Part shown: positions 11,625-22,699 of the stretch, in pieces
Numbering within the stretch: position 1 is the stretch's first letter
Layout: each line of letters opens with the position of its first letter
Assembly (NCBI GenBank): GCA_025618425.1
Contig: CM046842.1
Location: forward strand, 25,207,562-25,271,561
Reading direction: 5' to 3'
From: Heliocidaris tuberculata
Taxonomy: Eukaryota > Echinodermata > Echinoidea > Camarodonta > Echinometridae
DNA: 64,000 bases
The notes under the pieces: model-generated
Told to the model about the DNA's origin: nothing
Database searches by the model: none
Seen by the model: the letters and a program-made list of their open reading frames with translations, nothing else
Position numbers and translations under genes: made by a program

Positions 11625-11858
11625 CCAAAATTATTATTATTATTATTATTATTATTAATTTTTTTTTTTTTTTTTTTTTGGGGGGGGGGGTGATAACACA
11701 GGCCATCCCCCACCTCATTTTTTTTTTTTTTTTTTTGGTGGGGGTTGGGGGGGGGGGGGGTTGGGGGGTTTATATACCGCCATCCCCCCGGGATCGACAC
11801 CCATGACACTACTACTACTACTACTACTACTGCTACTACTACTACTACACTACTACTG

Positions 11859-11912
<54 letters not shown>

Positions 11913-12026
11913 TACTTCTACTACTGCTACTACTTATACTCATAATAGTAATAAAAAATCAGTAACAATAAACAACAATAATAATTATTCCAATCTTGAT
12001 ATATATATATATATATATATATATAC
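11625..12026. repeat. Composite low-complexity block: ATT, T/G tracts, (CTA)n, (AT)n
   Basis: (ATT)n at 11631-11660, two T-to-G tract units (11660-11692 and 11719-11761), (ACT)n at 11808-11935 and (AT)n at 12000-12025. No gene. Confidence 0.95.
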
Positions 12027-12170
12027 ACTGCCCTCCAAAAGTTTGGGTACACCTGTAATAAGAAATGATTTTCTCACAATCACCCATAGTTCATTTATCA
12101 TCAGATTTGTGGCACTGCAACAATATGTTATCAAACTGAAGAGTAGACATCAGCCTTCAAAATGACACGT
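12026..12170. mobile_element. Tc1/mariner-like terminus (fragment)
   Basis: Starts next to a TA with CACTGCCCTCCAAAAGTTTG and continues GGGTACACC, resembling inverted ends of Tc1-type elements. No opposite terminus or transposase is visible, so it is a fragment or solo end. Confidence 0.4.
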
Positions 12171-12753
12171 TTCATGTGATTTCCCCCCTCCCCCTCCCCC
12201 CCCCCCCCCCCCCCCACCCTCCCCCCCCCCCCCCCTCGGATCGCCATTGAAAGAAACTTGAGACTATTCAAACTTTCATAACTTTTTCATTTCGTAACCG
12301 ATTTTGATGGAACTTTTTTTTTTAATTGCTTCTCAATATCCTCTCTTTGCATTAAAACGGATATTTCCCCAGGATTTCATTCTCCTTTAAAATTAAATGA
12401 GTAAGAAGGTCATGACAACATACATGTCTTCCGTTGCCAGTGAATTTGATGCGCCGTCTATTTCTCTTGTTTCTGAATAAATTTGTCTGGTTTCTGAAAG
12501 AAAAAAGGGTTATTTTTAACATGACATAATTATAATGTATATATTTTTCAATCGTATATTTACGCTGCTCATTTATCTCCTTATTCGTATTGATCAGGGT
12601 AAGGCACTAAATACGGATCTCCCTCCAAGCATTTTCCCAAAGTTGACAATCCTGCCCTGCATTTGTGTGCCCCCCCCCCCCTTATACAAAATCCTGGATC
12701 CGCCCCTGGTTTTGGATATAAGTAACTACGGACAAAATATAAAGTTAAGTTCT

Positions 12754-12900
12754 GGGCCCTCTTGCATAAACAGTGGCGATTAAACGCCACTCAAAAAAAT
12801 TAAACGCAACTTGATTTTCAACCAATCAGGATCTTATATTCGGGACTTGCGCTGAATTTTTTGAGTTGCGTTTAATTGGAACTTTTTATGCAAGAGGGCC
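12754..12900. mobile_element. Palindromic MITE, GGGCCCTCTTGCATAAA ends
   Basis: The left end GGGCCCTCTTGCATAAA is the inverse of the right end TTTATGCAAGAGGGCC. Inner arms carry CGATTAAACGC/TTAAACGCAACT. Same family as 18416-18521. Confidence 0.78.
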
Positions 12901-13096
12901 TAAGTCTTGTAATTGTCTATGTGACTACACACTCATGCGGTATGGAAATACATTTCATACTTTTCAAGGGACATTTCGACTATGATGTTATTCCAAACTG
13001 ACACAAAAAGAATGAGAAAGCTTGCAGATTAGTTTTAACCTTTAATAACAGAACTCAAAATTTTCCTTCGACCAATAATCGAAGTCTTAAACTCAC

Positions 13097-13265
13097 GTGT
13101 TTCGTTAACGAATCTGGACAGAAACTTGACATTTATCCGTGATTCAGGTGCTGACATCTGTTTCAAATTGAGTTCCACCGGCAAGCTCTTTGACTCCTTA
13201 GGAAAGTCTAGGTTAAAGTAGACGGTGTGTTTAGGTTTCCATAAGTTTCCTGAAGTTACGACGTC
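13097..13265 (-). CDS. UPA-domain C-terminal exon
   Basis: The exon is bounded by an acceptor ...GTTAG at 13266 and a GTGAGT donor at 13096. It is phase 0 at its start and leaves one base at its end (169 bp). It encodes GNLWKPKHTVYFNLDFPKE followed by a basic/hydrophobic strand pattern ending in RINVKFLSRFVNET. The alternating TVYFNLDF...LPVELNL pattern matches the C-terminal beta strands of the UPA domain, which lies between ZU5 and Death in UNC5, PIDD and ankyrins and packs against ZU5. Family placement rests on pattern and position and is less certain than for ZU5 or Death. The reading continues in phase from the small acidic exon at 19113-19238. Confidence 0.75.
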
Positions 13266-13814
13266 CTAACATGAGAAAATATTCATAGGTTAATTACGTA
13301 TATTACAACCATGAATATATGAAGGGGAATATTATCTACATATTTCATGTATGCATTGCCTTCAGTTCAGTCACATAAAGAATTAATTAGCATACATGAA
13401 GGGCGGCGAAGCAATTTTCAAAATGAGAAAGAGGAATTACCCAAAGGGCACTTTAGGGTTGAAGGGAAGCCTTACAAACACCTTGCATGTGGAAAAATTA
13501 AATAAACGTCACAAATAAATAGAATTTCAACATTCATGAACGATACTCTACAAATCACCATAATTCTATAACTACAGGATTTCTTTCTTTATTCATTTCA
13601 TGACCTAATTTATTCTGTGAATTTATTTTGTCAGGTAATTACAGTAATCACGTGACAAAATGAATTCGCAGAATAAATACATGGCCTCCATAAATCAGTG
13701 GTCAGAGGAAAGCAAAGGCAGGCCTTCGTGGGCGATTTCGCGATAAGAGATGAAAATACAGTCGGAGCTTCGTGTCAGTTTCGACACAAGATCTTCCATC
13801 TCACATATCACTAG

Positions 13815-13990
13815 CGGATCCAGGGGGGGCCGAATCGGCCGCGGCCCCCCCCCCCCCTATTGGCGGCGAAAAAAAGAAAAAAGAGGGGAAAAGAAAAAGA
13901 AGAAGAAGAAAGGAAGAAGGAAAGAAGGAAAAAAAGGGAAAGAAAATAAGAAAGGAAAAAAGATAAGGAGGAAAAGAAAGAAAGAAAGAA

Positions 13991-14036
<46 letters not shown>

Positions 14037-14560
14037 GGGGGGAGAGACATACGACCTGACGGTGACGGTAACAATGCAGGGGGTGGGGGCATTGACATTT
14101 GAGGGGTTAAGCACGTGCGAAACCCGGGCCGGCCCTGGCTTGTGGAAAATTAAGTCGGAATGCAAACTATTTCCCCTAAAAATCTCAGCCTAAACGCAGT
14201 GTCTGAAATGCCTAGTGCAAATGCGCTGACGATAATGCCCCTCCAAAGAAATTTCGAGCCATTCCTGAAGAATTTATTTGAAAAGAGGGGGCCGGCCGTG
14301 ACGGCAGCGTTGGATAAGGGAATGGGGGGGGGGGGGGGGTATAGGGTGTGCACATGTTCAGTTGCGCTCCGCATTGGGGTGCACATTTGAGTAGGAGTCT
14401 AGCAAAGGTATGGGGGATATGTAAAAGCACTTATGATAAGGTCGAACCCGGCCCCCTACAAAGTGGAGCAGAACCTGCAGAAGTGCAATCGGCAGATCCG
14501 GGGGGGGGGGGGGGGGGGAGGAGGTTGTCATTCATGGGGCCTCCGGAAGCCGTTATTGAA
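13815..14560. repeat. Purine/GC low-complexity block with poly-C/poly-G and (GA)n
   Basis: GCGGATCCAGG (a hAT-like MITE end) followed by a C-tract, a 130-bp A/G-only stretch, (GA)n, and G-tracts at 14027-14041, 14323-14339 and 14500-14518. Overlapping frames on both strands are compositional. Confidence 0.85.
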
Positions 14561-14680
14561 TAAAGGGGCCGGCCACACATAGATGTCAAGCTTTATTTTC
14601 TATAAGGTTAGTGCTAAATCACTCTTGATAAGGCCGCCTGGCCCCTTCAAAGAGCGGCAGAAGAAGGACATTTTGAGCGG
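14425..14680. repeat. Diverged tandem duplication, ~195-bp step
   Basis: TGATAAGGTCGAACCCGGCC at about 14430 and TGATAAGGCCGCCTGGCCCC at about 14628 each lead into a similar CAAAG.G..GCAGAA stretch. Confidence 0.5.
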
Positions 14681-15184
14681 TTGGGCCAGTCCCAAAAATT
14701 TGGAAGCCCTTTATTTGTTTGAGGGGGCAGAACTCTACATCGGGAATTGCTGGGAATACGTACGGGTCATAGAGTTAAGAAGTATTTAACTCTATGTTAC
14801 GGGTACACATTGCGCGCGCACATTGAAATTGTGAAATTGCGCGCATTCGTTGGTTATCGATGATCTCTATAGCAGCTCTAACTCTAGCGCCTTCTCTATC
14901 TAGCTAGCGCTCTAGCTCTCAGCTCGCGCATATTACGTCTATCTTCTGGAGATCACTTTTCGACGACGATCTGGGACAAGTGGAGAGAGGAATGCTGAAC
15001 CTGCGGCCTTAACGATGCCGAAGTCAACATTGAAAATATCGATATCCAGCAATTCGCTTATGACGGACGTCTCCTGTGTTCTAAATTTTTTGTGGTTAAA
15101 TATCAATTTTCAGTATACTCACATTCAGAATTCAAATGTATATAAATGACTTGTATATTCCAATGAATAAACAAACAAACAAAT

Positions 15185-15330
15185 TCACCCGATGTTCGGG
15201 CAGCAGGGCGAACTGCCCGAATATCAGATGTAAATACCTTATCTCGTATATTTTGGTAATAATATTTCCTCTAAAGGCTGTAAAATTAAAGTGCCAAAAA
15301 TTTGCTCGCTTGCTTCGCTCGCTCGCCAGA
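15185..15330. repeat. Repeat with TTCGGGCAGC...GCCCGAAT hairpin
   Basis: TTCGGGCAGCAGGGCGAACTGCCCGAA forms a short hairpin, followed by a segment (CTTATCTCGTATATTTTG...) that resembles 35125-35240. Ends in the GCTCGCTTGCTTCGCTCGC motif also seen at 4117. Confidence 0.5.
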
Positions 15331-15534
15331 TGTAGAATCCACAAATTGATCGGGCAAGTGACGTCAGTCCTCGCAGAAATACGTATATTAATTTGTACAA
15401 GAGACACCTGTCACGCCGAGTTCGAAATTGAGCCTGTGCGCAGATACAGGTACGGTACTCCTATGTAATGAGTTGATGTAATTGGTGATTGAACTTTGCA
15501 ATTTTCAAATTTCCGCCCCCCCCCCCTATTGGGA

Positions 15535-15556
15535 AATCCTGGATCCGCCCCTGCAT
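15535..15556. mobile_element. hAT-like MITE end (solo)
   Basis: AATCCTGGATCCGCCCCTG next to a C-tract. The same end occurs at 12690-12709 and, inverted, at 13815. The partner ends were not found. Confidence 0.45.
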
Positions 15557-15857
15557 ATCATGTCATAACATGTGATTAATACTGAACCACCTCCGAGGAC
15601 TGACCTGTGTTTCAAATTCCGCGTGATGAAAAAATAAATAAATAAATAAAATGAATAAACAAACCATGTCACATATGGAAAAGCAATTATAAGACCAGCT
15701 CACTGGGAGATCCTGGGTTTTTTTTACGCAATCGTGGCAATGACGCGTGGCGGCAGGGAAATAATATTAGTTCGCAGGCACAAACCCTAGTCAGTCGTAA
15801 AAGAGTGTCCGCTCTATAAGACTACCATAGGTCATGTATTATAGCGTCTCCTGGCAC

Positions 15858-16022
15858 AGGTAGGTAGCTGGGCTAGGCTTGTCCCAAGACAAAATAATTT
15901 TCTGATAACATGTCAAATTAGGGTCTGTGCTGCCTACATTGACACGACCAGTAGGTAGCTGGGCTAGTCTTCTCCCAAGACAAATTGATTTTCTGATAAA
16001 GTGCCAAATTAGGGTCTGTGCT
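15858..16022. repeat. Tandem duplication, ~92-bp step
   Basis: GTAGGTAGCTGGGCTAG, CCCAAGACAAA, TTTTCTGATAA and AAATTAGGGTCTGTGCT occur twice in the same order (from about 15858 and 15950). Confidence 0.85.
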
Positions 16023-16354
16023 TGCAGACTAGAGCAATAACAGCAAGGGCTACCAAGAAGTTCTGTGATAACTCCTTGGCTAAACTAACCAACTAGAAGT
16101 AAATTATGATTTTGTATCTTGAAATGTTGAGAGACGATCTACTTGGAATCGGTAAAACCGAATCATTCGCTTAGCCTGAGTTCGGTCAACTTCGTTTATC
16201 GATCATTAGTTTGTTGTTTTGTGTTTTTGTATTTGTTTATATAGTTTATACAATATGTTATGCTTTTTATTTCTTTTTTGTAGAAGTGATAGTAGTTTTG
16301 ATGTATAAGATAACTTGATTTTATTAATCATTTACTGATAATTTCTGTTAATTT

Positions 16355-16355
<1 letters not shown>

Positions 16356-16408
<53 letters not shown>

Positions 16409-16520
16409 CATACACACACACACACACACACGCATGTATTAGAAGTTGCATTGGAATTTTTATTTTGGGTACTCACTTGTGTCGGATACTGTATCAATAC
16501 TTCTGTAGTTGAAGTGCGGA

Positions 16521-16568
<48 letters not shown>

Positions 16569-16860
16569 TATTATTATTATATTTTAAATTATCATTATTA
16601 TTATTTTTTTAAAATTAATCTATTATTCTATTTTTTATTATTTTATTTTTTTATTTTTAATTTCAAATTTTTAATCAATTTTTTTCTTCAAAATATTTTT
16701 TTTGGGTGGTATTTTTAATGATTTTTCAAAGTAATTTTATTTATCTATTTATTTATTCATTTTATTTCATTTTTTAAAAATTTCTATTTATTTATTTATT
16801 TATTTCATTATTATTATTATCATTATTATTATTATTTTTTTTTTTTTTTTTTGGGGGGGG
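16356..16860. repeat. (AT)n, (CA)n, (ATT)n and T-rich low complexity
   Basis: (AT)n at 16361-16404, (AC)n at 16412-16430, (ATT)n at 16526-16582, then A/T-rich DNA ending in a T-tract and G-tract at 16833-16860. Confidence 0.95.
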
Positions 16861-16929
16861 ATAAATCAAAATATAAGGATATATTACCATAACTGACCGA
16901 CACGTTTTTAAAGTCCCTATCGTGCCCCT

Positions 16930-17398
16930 TCTGCCCCATTGTTCAGAAAATTGAAAACTTTGTACTATGACTCCCTTGCTCTTCTTGGTTTCTTTTACTT
17001 CCAAAATAAATTACCCTCTGATATTTCTCAAATGTTCACTCTTAATTACCAGATACATAATCATGATACCCGTTTTAAAGATTCTTTTCACTTATGGCCA
17101 GTAAAAACAAATAATGCATTGAAATCAGTACGACATAATTTCCCTATAATTTGGAACACAATCCCTAAATATATTTCTAATTGCAATACAATCACTTCTT
17201 TACAAAAAAAGTTGAAGCATTTTCTTTCATTAAATATGTATAGTCATTTTTCTGTTCCTATTTTTCTTTGTTGTCTGTATTTGTGTTATATTTTTAGTTT
17301 TCTAATTTTTCTAAAATTTTCTAATTTTGTTTATGACTTATTTTGTATTTGTTTTGAATGTACTTTTTAATTGAAAATGAAATAAATGAGAATTGAAT
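16930..17398 (+). pseudogene. 3'-terminal fragment of a CR1/Jockey-type LINE
   Basis: Frame 16939-17370 encodes the C-terminal tail typical of Jockey/CR1-group reverse transcriptases: LPSDISQMFTLN, IHNHDTRFKDSFHL, then an IIWNTIPKYI segment and a KKLKHFLS stretch, followed by a short A-rich 3' end with AATAAATGAGAATTGAA. The catalytic domains are missing, so this is a 5'-truncated insertion, which is usual for LINEs. It lies in an intron in antisense to the host gene. The MITE at 17401 abuts its 3' end. Confidence 0.8.
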
Positions 17399-17400
17399 GG

Positions 17401-17700
17401 AAAGTGAAGGTAAACTGGAGCTCCTAAATAGCGCCATCTTTCAACAGGATTTGATAAGTGTCTGTGCTCACTTTCCCATCATGCCCCATTCTAGTTTGTA
17501 AAAGCTTAGAATGTACCTTCACACAATTATCCACAATGCCAAGTAAAAATAATAGTTTCAAGTATAAAATTTGCCTAGAATCCAAACAAGGTGTTTGTTT
17601 AAATTAAAAATAAAATGCAATAAATCTTTAAATTATAATTATAATCTAGCAATCACTGTAAGATGGCGCTGTTCAAGTTCTGCCAGTTTAATGTCACTTT
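17401..17700. mobile_element. 300-bp MITE with ~45-bp inverted ends
   Basis: The left end AAAGTGAAGGTAAACTGG ... AGCGCCATCTTTCAACAG is the inverse of the right end (complement AAAGTGACATTAAACTGG ... AGCGCCATCTTACAG). The interior is AT-rich and non-coding. No clear target duplication. Confidence 0.7.
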
Positions 17701-18009
17701 AAAGCCATTCTTTTTTGGGTTAAGAACAATAATTATTGGACCCTCAATTTGCCGCAGAGGAGAAAATTCTGCTCCTATAATGAAGTGCCCCGTCTTCTCC
17801 TTCCTGATGGGTATACCATATTTCTCCCCATTGTGATTAATAGATTCGGCACGGTAAACTGCCGTTATAGAGGCAAGTTCTGGTAAAAGGAATGATTATA
17901 TGTTCCCTTTCTCAAAGCAAGCACTGTGAGTCACAACTAGATGAATGAATAGATTTAGAAGGGCGCTGTCGTTTAATAAGAAAACGCAATTATAAACATC
18001 TTCCGGGAA

Positions 18010-18155
18010 ATCTTGTTTGTTGTTGTTGTTGTTGTTTTGTTTTTTTTTGTTTTGTTTTGCTTTGTTTCGTTCTTTTTCTTTCTTTCTCTCTCTCTTTTTT
18101 TTATATTTATTTATTTATCTATTTATTTATTTATTTATTTATTTATTTGTTGTTG
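18010..18155. repeat. (GTT)n/(TTTC)n/(TTTA)n low complexity
   Basis: Successive simple repeats. The reading frame across it is compositional. Confidence 0.95.
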
Positions 18156-18415
18156 TTGTTTGCTTGCTTGCCTGCGTGCTTGAAACAGATTCCCCAGCAA
18201 TATGGAGCCTATATCTCATAAGGGCTTTAATTTTGGGGCATATCAGGTGAGGAACGGGAAATTTCAGCGGTAATTAAAGGTAATGCACAGTTTTGGTAAT
18301 TTTTTGTTGATAAATAGCAAGATACTAGCAATATACTAAGATGCTGTGAAGATTACACTTCTAAATTGGAATATCAAACAAATTAGAGGCATAAAAAAAT
18401 AATTTATATACCTGG

Positions 18416-18521
18416 CCAGGGCCCTCTTGCATAGAAAATTGCGATTAAAGGTTAAAAATCAAGTTGCGTTTAATTTTTTGAGTTGCGTTTAATCGCAACT
18501 TTTTATGCAAGAGGGCCCTGG
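18416..18521. mobile_element. Palindromic MITE, CCAGGGCCCTCTTGCATA ends
   Basis: CCAGGGCCCTCTTGCATA at the left and TATGCAAGAGGGCCCTGG at the right are exact inverses. Inner arms carry TTGCGATTAAA and TTTAATCGCAA. Short, about 106 bp. Same family as 12754-12900. Confidence 0.85.
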
Positions 18522-18837
18522 GGTTGTAAACTCAATACAACTGCAGCGTGCACTATACACTATATACGCGTGCGAGATCTATGAGGATTGTGTGTATTCT
18601 ACACATAGGGACACACATGCTATCTCCATGCGAAGCCCCGAGATTGTTGTGCGGGGAGCCGTAGAGGTGGAAAGGTCCTAGTAGGGCAGTATGTTGCCGT
18701 GATCTAGGGTTCCTTACAGATATTTACATTAAAATTCACCAAAAATCATGGATGGAATATCAAATGATTTTGTACAAACATCTTTTGATACAAGGAGAAC
18801 AACATGAGACTATATTTAACACATTACTTTCCAATTT

Positions 18838-18985
18838 TAGGAATTACGAACCCTATTTCATTTTCTGAATTACGAACCCTATTTCATTTTCGGGATTACG
18901 AATCCTTTTTCATTTTCGGAATTTCGAACCTCCGGAATTAAGAATCTTCGGAGTAACGAACCTTCGGAATTATGAACCTTCGGAA
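18838..18985. repeat. Tandem array, 28-bp then 16-17-bp units
   Basis: GGAATTACGAACCCTATTTC repeats with a 28-bp step, then shortens to CGGAATTACGAACCTT units. Both share the GAATTACGAACC core, so the longer unit probably gained a TATTTCATTTT insert or the shorter lost it. Confidence 0.85.
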
Positions 18986-19112
18986 AAACGACATGTAACT
19001 GTAGGCCGGTTTATCCTATGTGACAGTGATTCCTATAAATCTAATGCATCATTTTATGAAGTTCAAATTTCATTAATGTAGAATATTTATACATTTTAAT
19101 TAGTCCTCCCAC

Positions 19113-19238
19113 CTTGTCGACAATATTTTTTAGCTGGCAACTGACTTCCATATCTTCAAATCTGACAACTATCTCATCGTCATCATCTTTAGCTGGATGG
19201 CATGATTCTTCGGTTGGTTGCATGGCATGTAATTCTTT
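19113..19238 (-). CDS. Small acidic exon between the two UPA exons
   Basis: A 126-bp exon (42 codons) with acceptor CTCTTACAG at 19239 and donor AAG/GTGGGA at 19113/19112, phase 0 at both ends. It encodes KELHAMQPTEESCHPAKDDD followed by EIVVRFEDMEVSCQL. The first half is polar and acidic, like an exposed loop. The second half looks like beta strands within UPA. Its identification rests on splice signals, phase agreement with both neighbours and the open frame. On its own the peptide is not a recognisable domain. Confidence 0.72.
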
Positions 19239-21145
19239 CTGTAAGAGAGTCACATGGATTAAAAGTGAAAACAAGGAAATATACAAAAAGTTTTAGCAAC
19301 AGAATAATGAGTTGCTGACATATAGAAAGACAAGGGGAAGAGAAAAAGAGAAAAAATGTGACATTAAAGGAGGAATTAACCGTAAATTGGCGGTAAATAT
19401 GGGTGCATCCATCTCAAGTCATACTTCTAACGAAAAGGTAATGAACGATAATTCGACAATTTTGTTGATTCAGTTAATGCGCATGATGCACCACTCTTCA
19501 AAGTGAGATTTATTGTATACTTTGAACGTGCCATGGGTGATCAAAAAGCTAAAAAGTATCTCAGCGCAGTTGGGAGAACCCTCTTCTGCATCTATCCCTC
19601 ACTTGTCTATTATTTTGCATAATGCTACACGTCTAAAGGATTACATTGTCTCAAATATTTCTCAGCCTTAGGGGGGGGGGGACCCCTCCAGCACTACTCT
19701 CCACCCCCCCCCCCCACCCCCCGTCGTGTGTGTATAATCATTTCGTTGTTCTTTCAAAAGTCAAGAACATTAATGCTTCATTCTGGATGCACCATTTTCC
19801 ATCTGAACTATGTTGACGTTATTTTCTTTACATTTCCCCAGGGGTGGTCGGTGGTGATGGGGGGGGGGGGGAGTAAATCTCCTGGAAATCTTGAAAAATG
19901 AAGCAAAAAATGTATGATTAGTAATGAGTTACGGTTCTTAAGTACTTTTAAATGCAAAGATTCATTTTACAGAATGGAAAATTTTCTTGCTCATACTAGT
20001 ACTTTAATATTGTAGAATATCTCTAAACACTTTGGATAAGGCCAAACCAAAGTTGGCCAAAATGGGAATTTGGTGATTGCAATTGTCCAAATTTATTTCA
20101 TGAAAGATAACACCCTGACGAATACTTTTGAGAAATATTTCTGTTCGGAGTGGACTTTCATTGTATTAATTTTTTCTTTTCTCAAAACTGAAAATTTCTT
20201 CCTTTTTATGGTATAATGTGTGAAACTCAATACTTTGCTAAATGCATGATTTTCACATTTCGCACAAAGGCGTTCATTTGTTGTTGCTCATGGTAAAAAG
20301 TGAACAATATCAATAATTTCTAATCCGAAAGCTAATTGATGTTCATGATTTATTTTGCGATAAACTTGCTAAAAACTAAAAAAATGAAGGGATTTAAAAG
20401 AAATTAATACGTTAGGAAAATGCCGAAAAGGCATATAGTTATAAGATTAAGTATAGTTATGAAATTACACATAGACAAAACTACGAATTAGGAATTACAA
20501 CCTGATTATATGTATTTAAATAAATTGTGGGAATTACACATGGGCGCAAATCCAGGAGGACAGGGGGACTTGTCCCCCCCCCTCCACCTTTTTGAAGATA
20601 GGCGAATGTCTCTCCCCCCCCCCCACCTTTTTGAATAACCTTTTTTTTTTTTTTTTGCTTGTCAGAGAATTTTGGAGGAAAACTAGAGCCCAAAAAATGT
20701 GATAACCTTTTTTTTTTTTTTTTTTTTTTTTTTTTGGGGGGGGGGGGGGGTTGTCAGAAAAAAAAATTTCAGACATTTCGGACAGGTACAAAAGTTAAAT
20801 CATGTGGTGACCCCCCCCCCTCCCTCCCCCGAATTTCAAAATGGATTTGTGAGTGTGAAGAGGTAGGTCGGTAATCTGGTTTTAAAAGTGGCAAGTGTTG
20901 GAGAGTCACGGATAAATATAGGCAGATTGTTCGGGAGTTTCGGAGCACACACAGAAAAGGCACAATCGCCATTGCGGGTGTGAGTTCGAGGACCATGAGC
21001 TATAGGTGAAGGTGGGCAGATGTTGATGAACGAAGCCTGATGGATGGAGGTCTGTCACTTTGGTGACATGAGACTTTTCTTAACCGTCTCTCTTACGAAT
21101 ATCTTTCGTATACAATGTTAACCCCCTATACCAAAATGTAGTTAC
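19239..21145 (-). other. Intron, 1.9 kb
   Basis: Runs from GTAACT at 21145 to CTCTTACAG at 19239 on the minus strand. Contains G/C tracts (19673-19682, 19705-19723, 19860-19872) and a hAT-like MITE. No other gene seen. Confidence 0.7.
20538..20860. mobile_element. hAT-like MITE, relative of 1077-1373 (right end decayed)
   Basis: Starts CATGGGCGCAAATCCAGG and repeats the CACCTTTTTGAAGATAGGCG and TTTTTGAATAACC blocks, TTGCTTGTCAGAGAATTTTGG and C-tracts in the same order as 1077-1373. It ends near AAAATGGATTTG with the final GCG-CCACTG missing. Several reading frames here are translations of the tracts. Confidence 0.75.
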
Positions 21146-21390
21146 CCAGCATACGCCAGCGGGTTTGTTGATCATGCGAACTTCTAATAGTACTTCTCTT
21201 GAACTTGGCATCTTTCGAGGAAGGTACGGCATGACTGACATTCGTTTACTAGTAGTATTCAACCAGTCCCATATGAAGGCAATACAGAGGCATGAGAAAT
21301 GCTCCACTGATATTTCAACGAAATGATGTGAAACGTGACAGTCACTTGATGTTTGTTCAATTCGCTCCAGTGTCGTGTAGGACTCTCCAC
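21146..21390 (-). CDS. ZU5 end/UPA start exon with HFS motif
   Basis: Acceptor TATTTCCCAG at 21391 and donor GG/GTAACT at 21146/21145. The exon starts with GT, completing the Gly codon split from the ZU5 exon, and ends in phase 0. It encodes GGESYTTLERIEQ..., then VEHFSCLCIAFIWDW and KMPSSREVLLEVRMINKPAG. In PIDD and UNC5CL the ZU5-UPA module cleaves itself between F and S of an HFS tripeptide at the C-terminal strand of ZU5. Here HFS is encoded at 21301-21293, followed by a hydrophobic strand and a tryptophan, as in that family. Cleavage is therefore plausible but not shown. Alternative donors a few bases upstream (GTATGC) would lose the phase match. Confidence 0.82.
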
Positions 21391-21459
21391 CTGGGAAATA
21401 TACAAAATTGGTCCAATCCTTAGTAAAATTCAGAGAGATTTTTAGAGGATACACGAAGA

Positions 21460-22200
21460 ATCCTGACTGCCTATATCACAATCATCCTAGACACTTTAGT
21501 TTATTTTCAACCCAGAGTTGTCTATGTGTCCATTAAGTCAACCCAGGGTAGATAACAATTCCTACTGTCTATATCACAGGCATCCACAAATACGAGTCAG
21601 GGTTGACAACAAATTAAAACATCTGAGACACGTGTGATATGTTATCTACCCTGGGTTGCACTAAATAGCCACAAAAACTACTCTGGATTGGCATACTAAA
21701 ACTAATAGGATGCCTGTGATATAGGCAGTAGGAATTGTTATCTACCCTGGGTTGACTAAACGGTCATAAAAACTACTCTGGGTTGACAACAAACTAAAAC
21801 GTCTAGGATGTCCGTGATATGAACTGTTATCTACCCTGAGTTGACTTAACTCTTTGCCCTGTGCATTATGAAACCCATGGCTGCTGGATAATTTCTTTTG
21901 TACGTGATTTCTGGAAGTGACAGTGGTCGACAATAGCGGGCTATGAGTCAATGGGCACAAAGACAACTCTGGGTTGGCAATAAACTAAAGTGTCTAGGAA
22001 GATCGTGGTATAGGCACTTGGGATTCTTATCGACCCTGGGTGGACTAAATGGCCACAAATACTACTCTGGGTTGACAATAAATTAAAACATATTGGCCAC
22101 CTGTGATATAAATAGTTGGAAGTGTTTTCTACAATGGGTTGACTAAATGGCCAGAAACATACGTAAAATGTTTAAGTTCCCTAATCGACCCGGGGTTGGT
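21460..22200. repeat. ~100-bp tandem repeat with one inverted unit
   Basis: Units share CTACTCTGGGTTGACAA, AAACTAAAACGTCTAGGA, GTGATATAGGCAGTAGGAAT and TTATCTACCCTGGGTTGACT. About five run on the plus strand from 21590, while the first (about 21460-21590) is inverted. One unit (21840-21960) holds unrelated sequence. Confidence 0.75.
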
Positions 22201-22238
22201 CTACCCCGGGTAGACACTCATGTGGGTATTTCCATTGC

Positions 22239-22333
<95 letters not shown>

Positions 22334-22519
22334 CTGTAATTTAAAGAGCGTACACATTTGATTTCATTATATTGAATTCTACACATGCAGGACTTAATTG
22401 TTCAAATGAGTTCAATACGTTGAACTTAACATTTCGGCAGCAGGTGGGTGTGTTGCCGGTGGGGGGGGGGGGGGGTGGGTGCTACCCTGGGTAGACTCTC
22501 ATGTGGCTATTTCCATTGC

Positions 22520-22550
<31 letters not shown>

Positions 22551-22660
22551 GGAAATACCCATATGAGAGTCAACCCGGGGTAGGGCGTACACATTTAATT
22601 TCATTAATATTAAATTCTACACAAGCAGGCCTTAATGATCCAATGAGTTCAATACGTTAG
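22200..22660. repeat. Duplicated hairpin module around (AT)n
   Basis: Two modules in direct order: TACCCYGGGTAGACWCTCATGTG then TATTTCCATTGC and (AT)n, then GCGTACACATTTRATTTCAT and GAGTTCAATACGTT (22200-22430 and 22490-22660). The second also contains the full inverse (GGAAATACCCATATGAGAGT), giving a hairpin across the AT run. This suggests a foldback element that was itself duplicated. A G-tract lies at 22459-22475. Confidence 0.65.
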
Positions 22661-22699
22661 ATATGACAAATTATATTTCATTCTTCTTCTTCTCGTGTA

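Larger units (their letters stand above)
9668..13096 (-). other. Intron between UPA C-terminal and Death exons
   Basis: Begins GTGAGT (minus strand, at 13096) and ends ...TGTAACAG (9668). Filled mostly by microsatellites, a short tandem array, a Tc1-like end and a MITE, listed separately. Confidence 0.75.
13266..19112 (-). other. Intron, 5.8 kb
   Basis: Begins GTGGGA at 19112 and ends GTTAG at 13266 on the minus strand. Contains a dead LINE 3' piece, two MITEs and many simple repeats. Other parts look unique and non-coding. Confidence 0.75.

Noticed and set aside
13750..14193. Lys/Arg-rich 147-codon frame and Pro/Ser/Phe-rich frames opposite it
   Set aside because: Both strands are open because the DNA is almost only A and G plus homopolymer tracts.
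15132..15468. Opposed frames of about 90-110 codons
   Set aside because: They lie across a repeat and the GCTCGCTTGCTTCGCTCGC motif; no conserved pattern.
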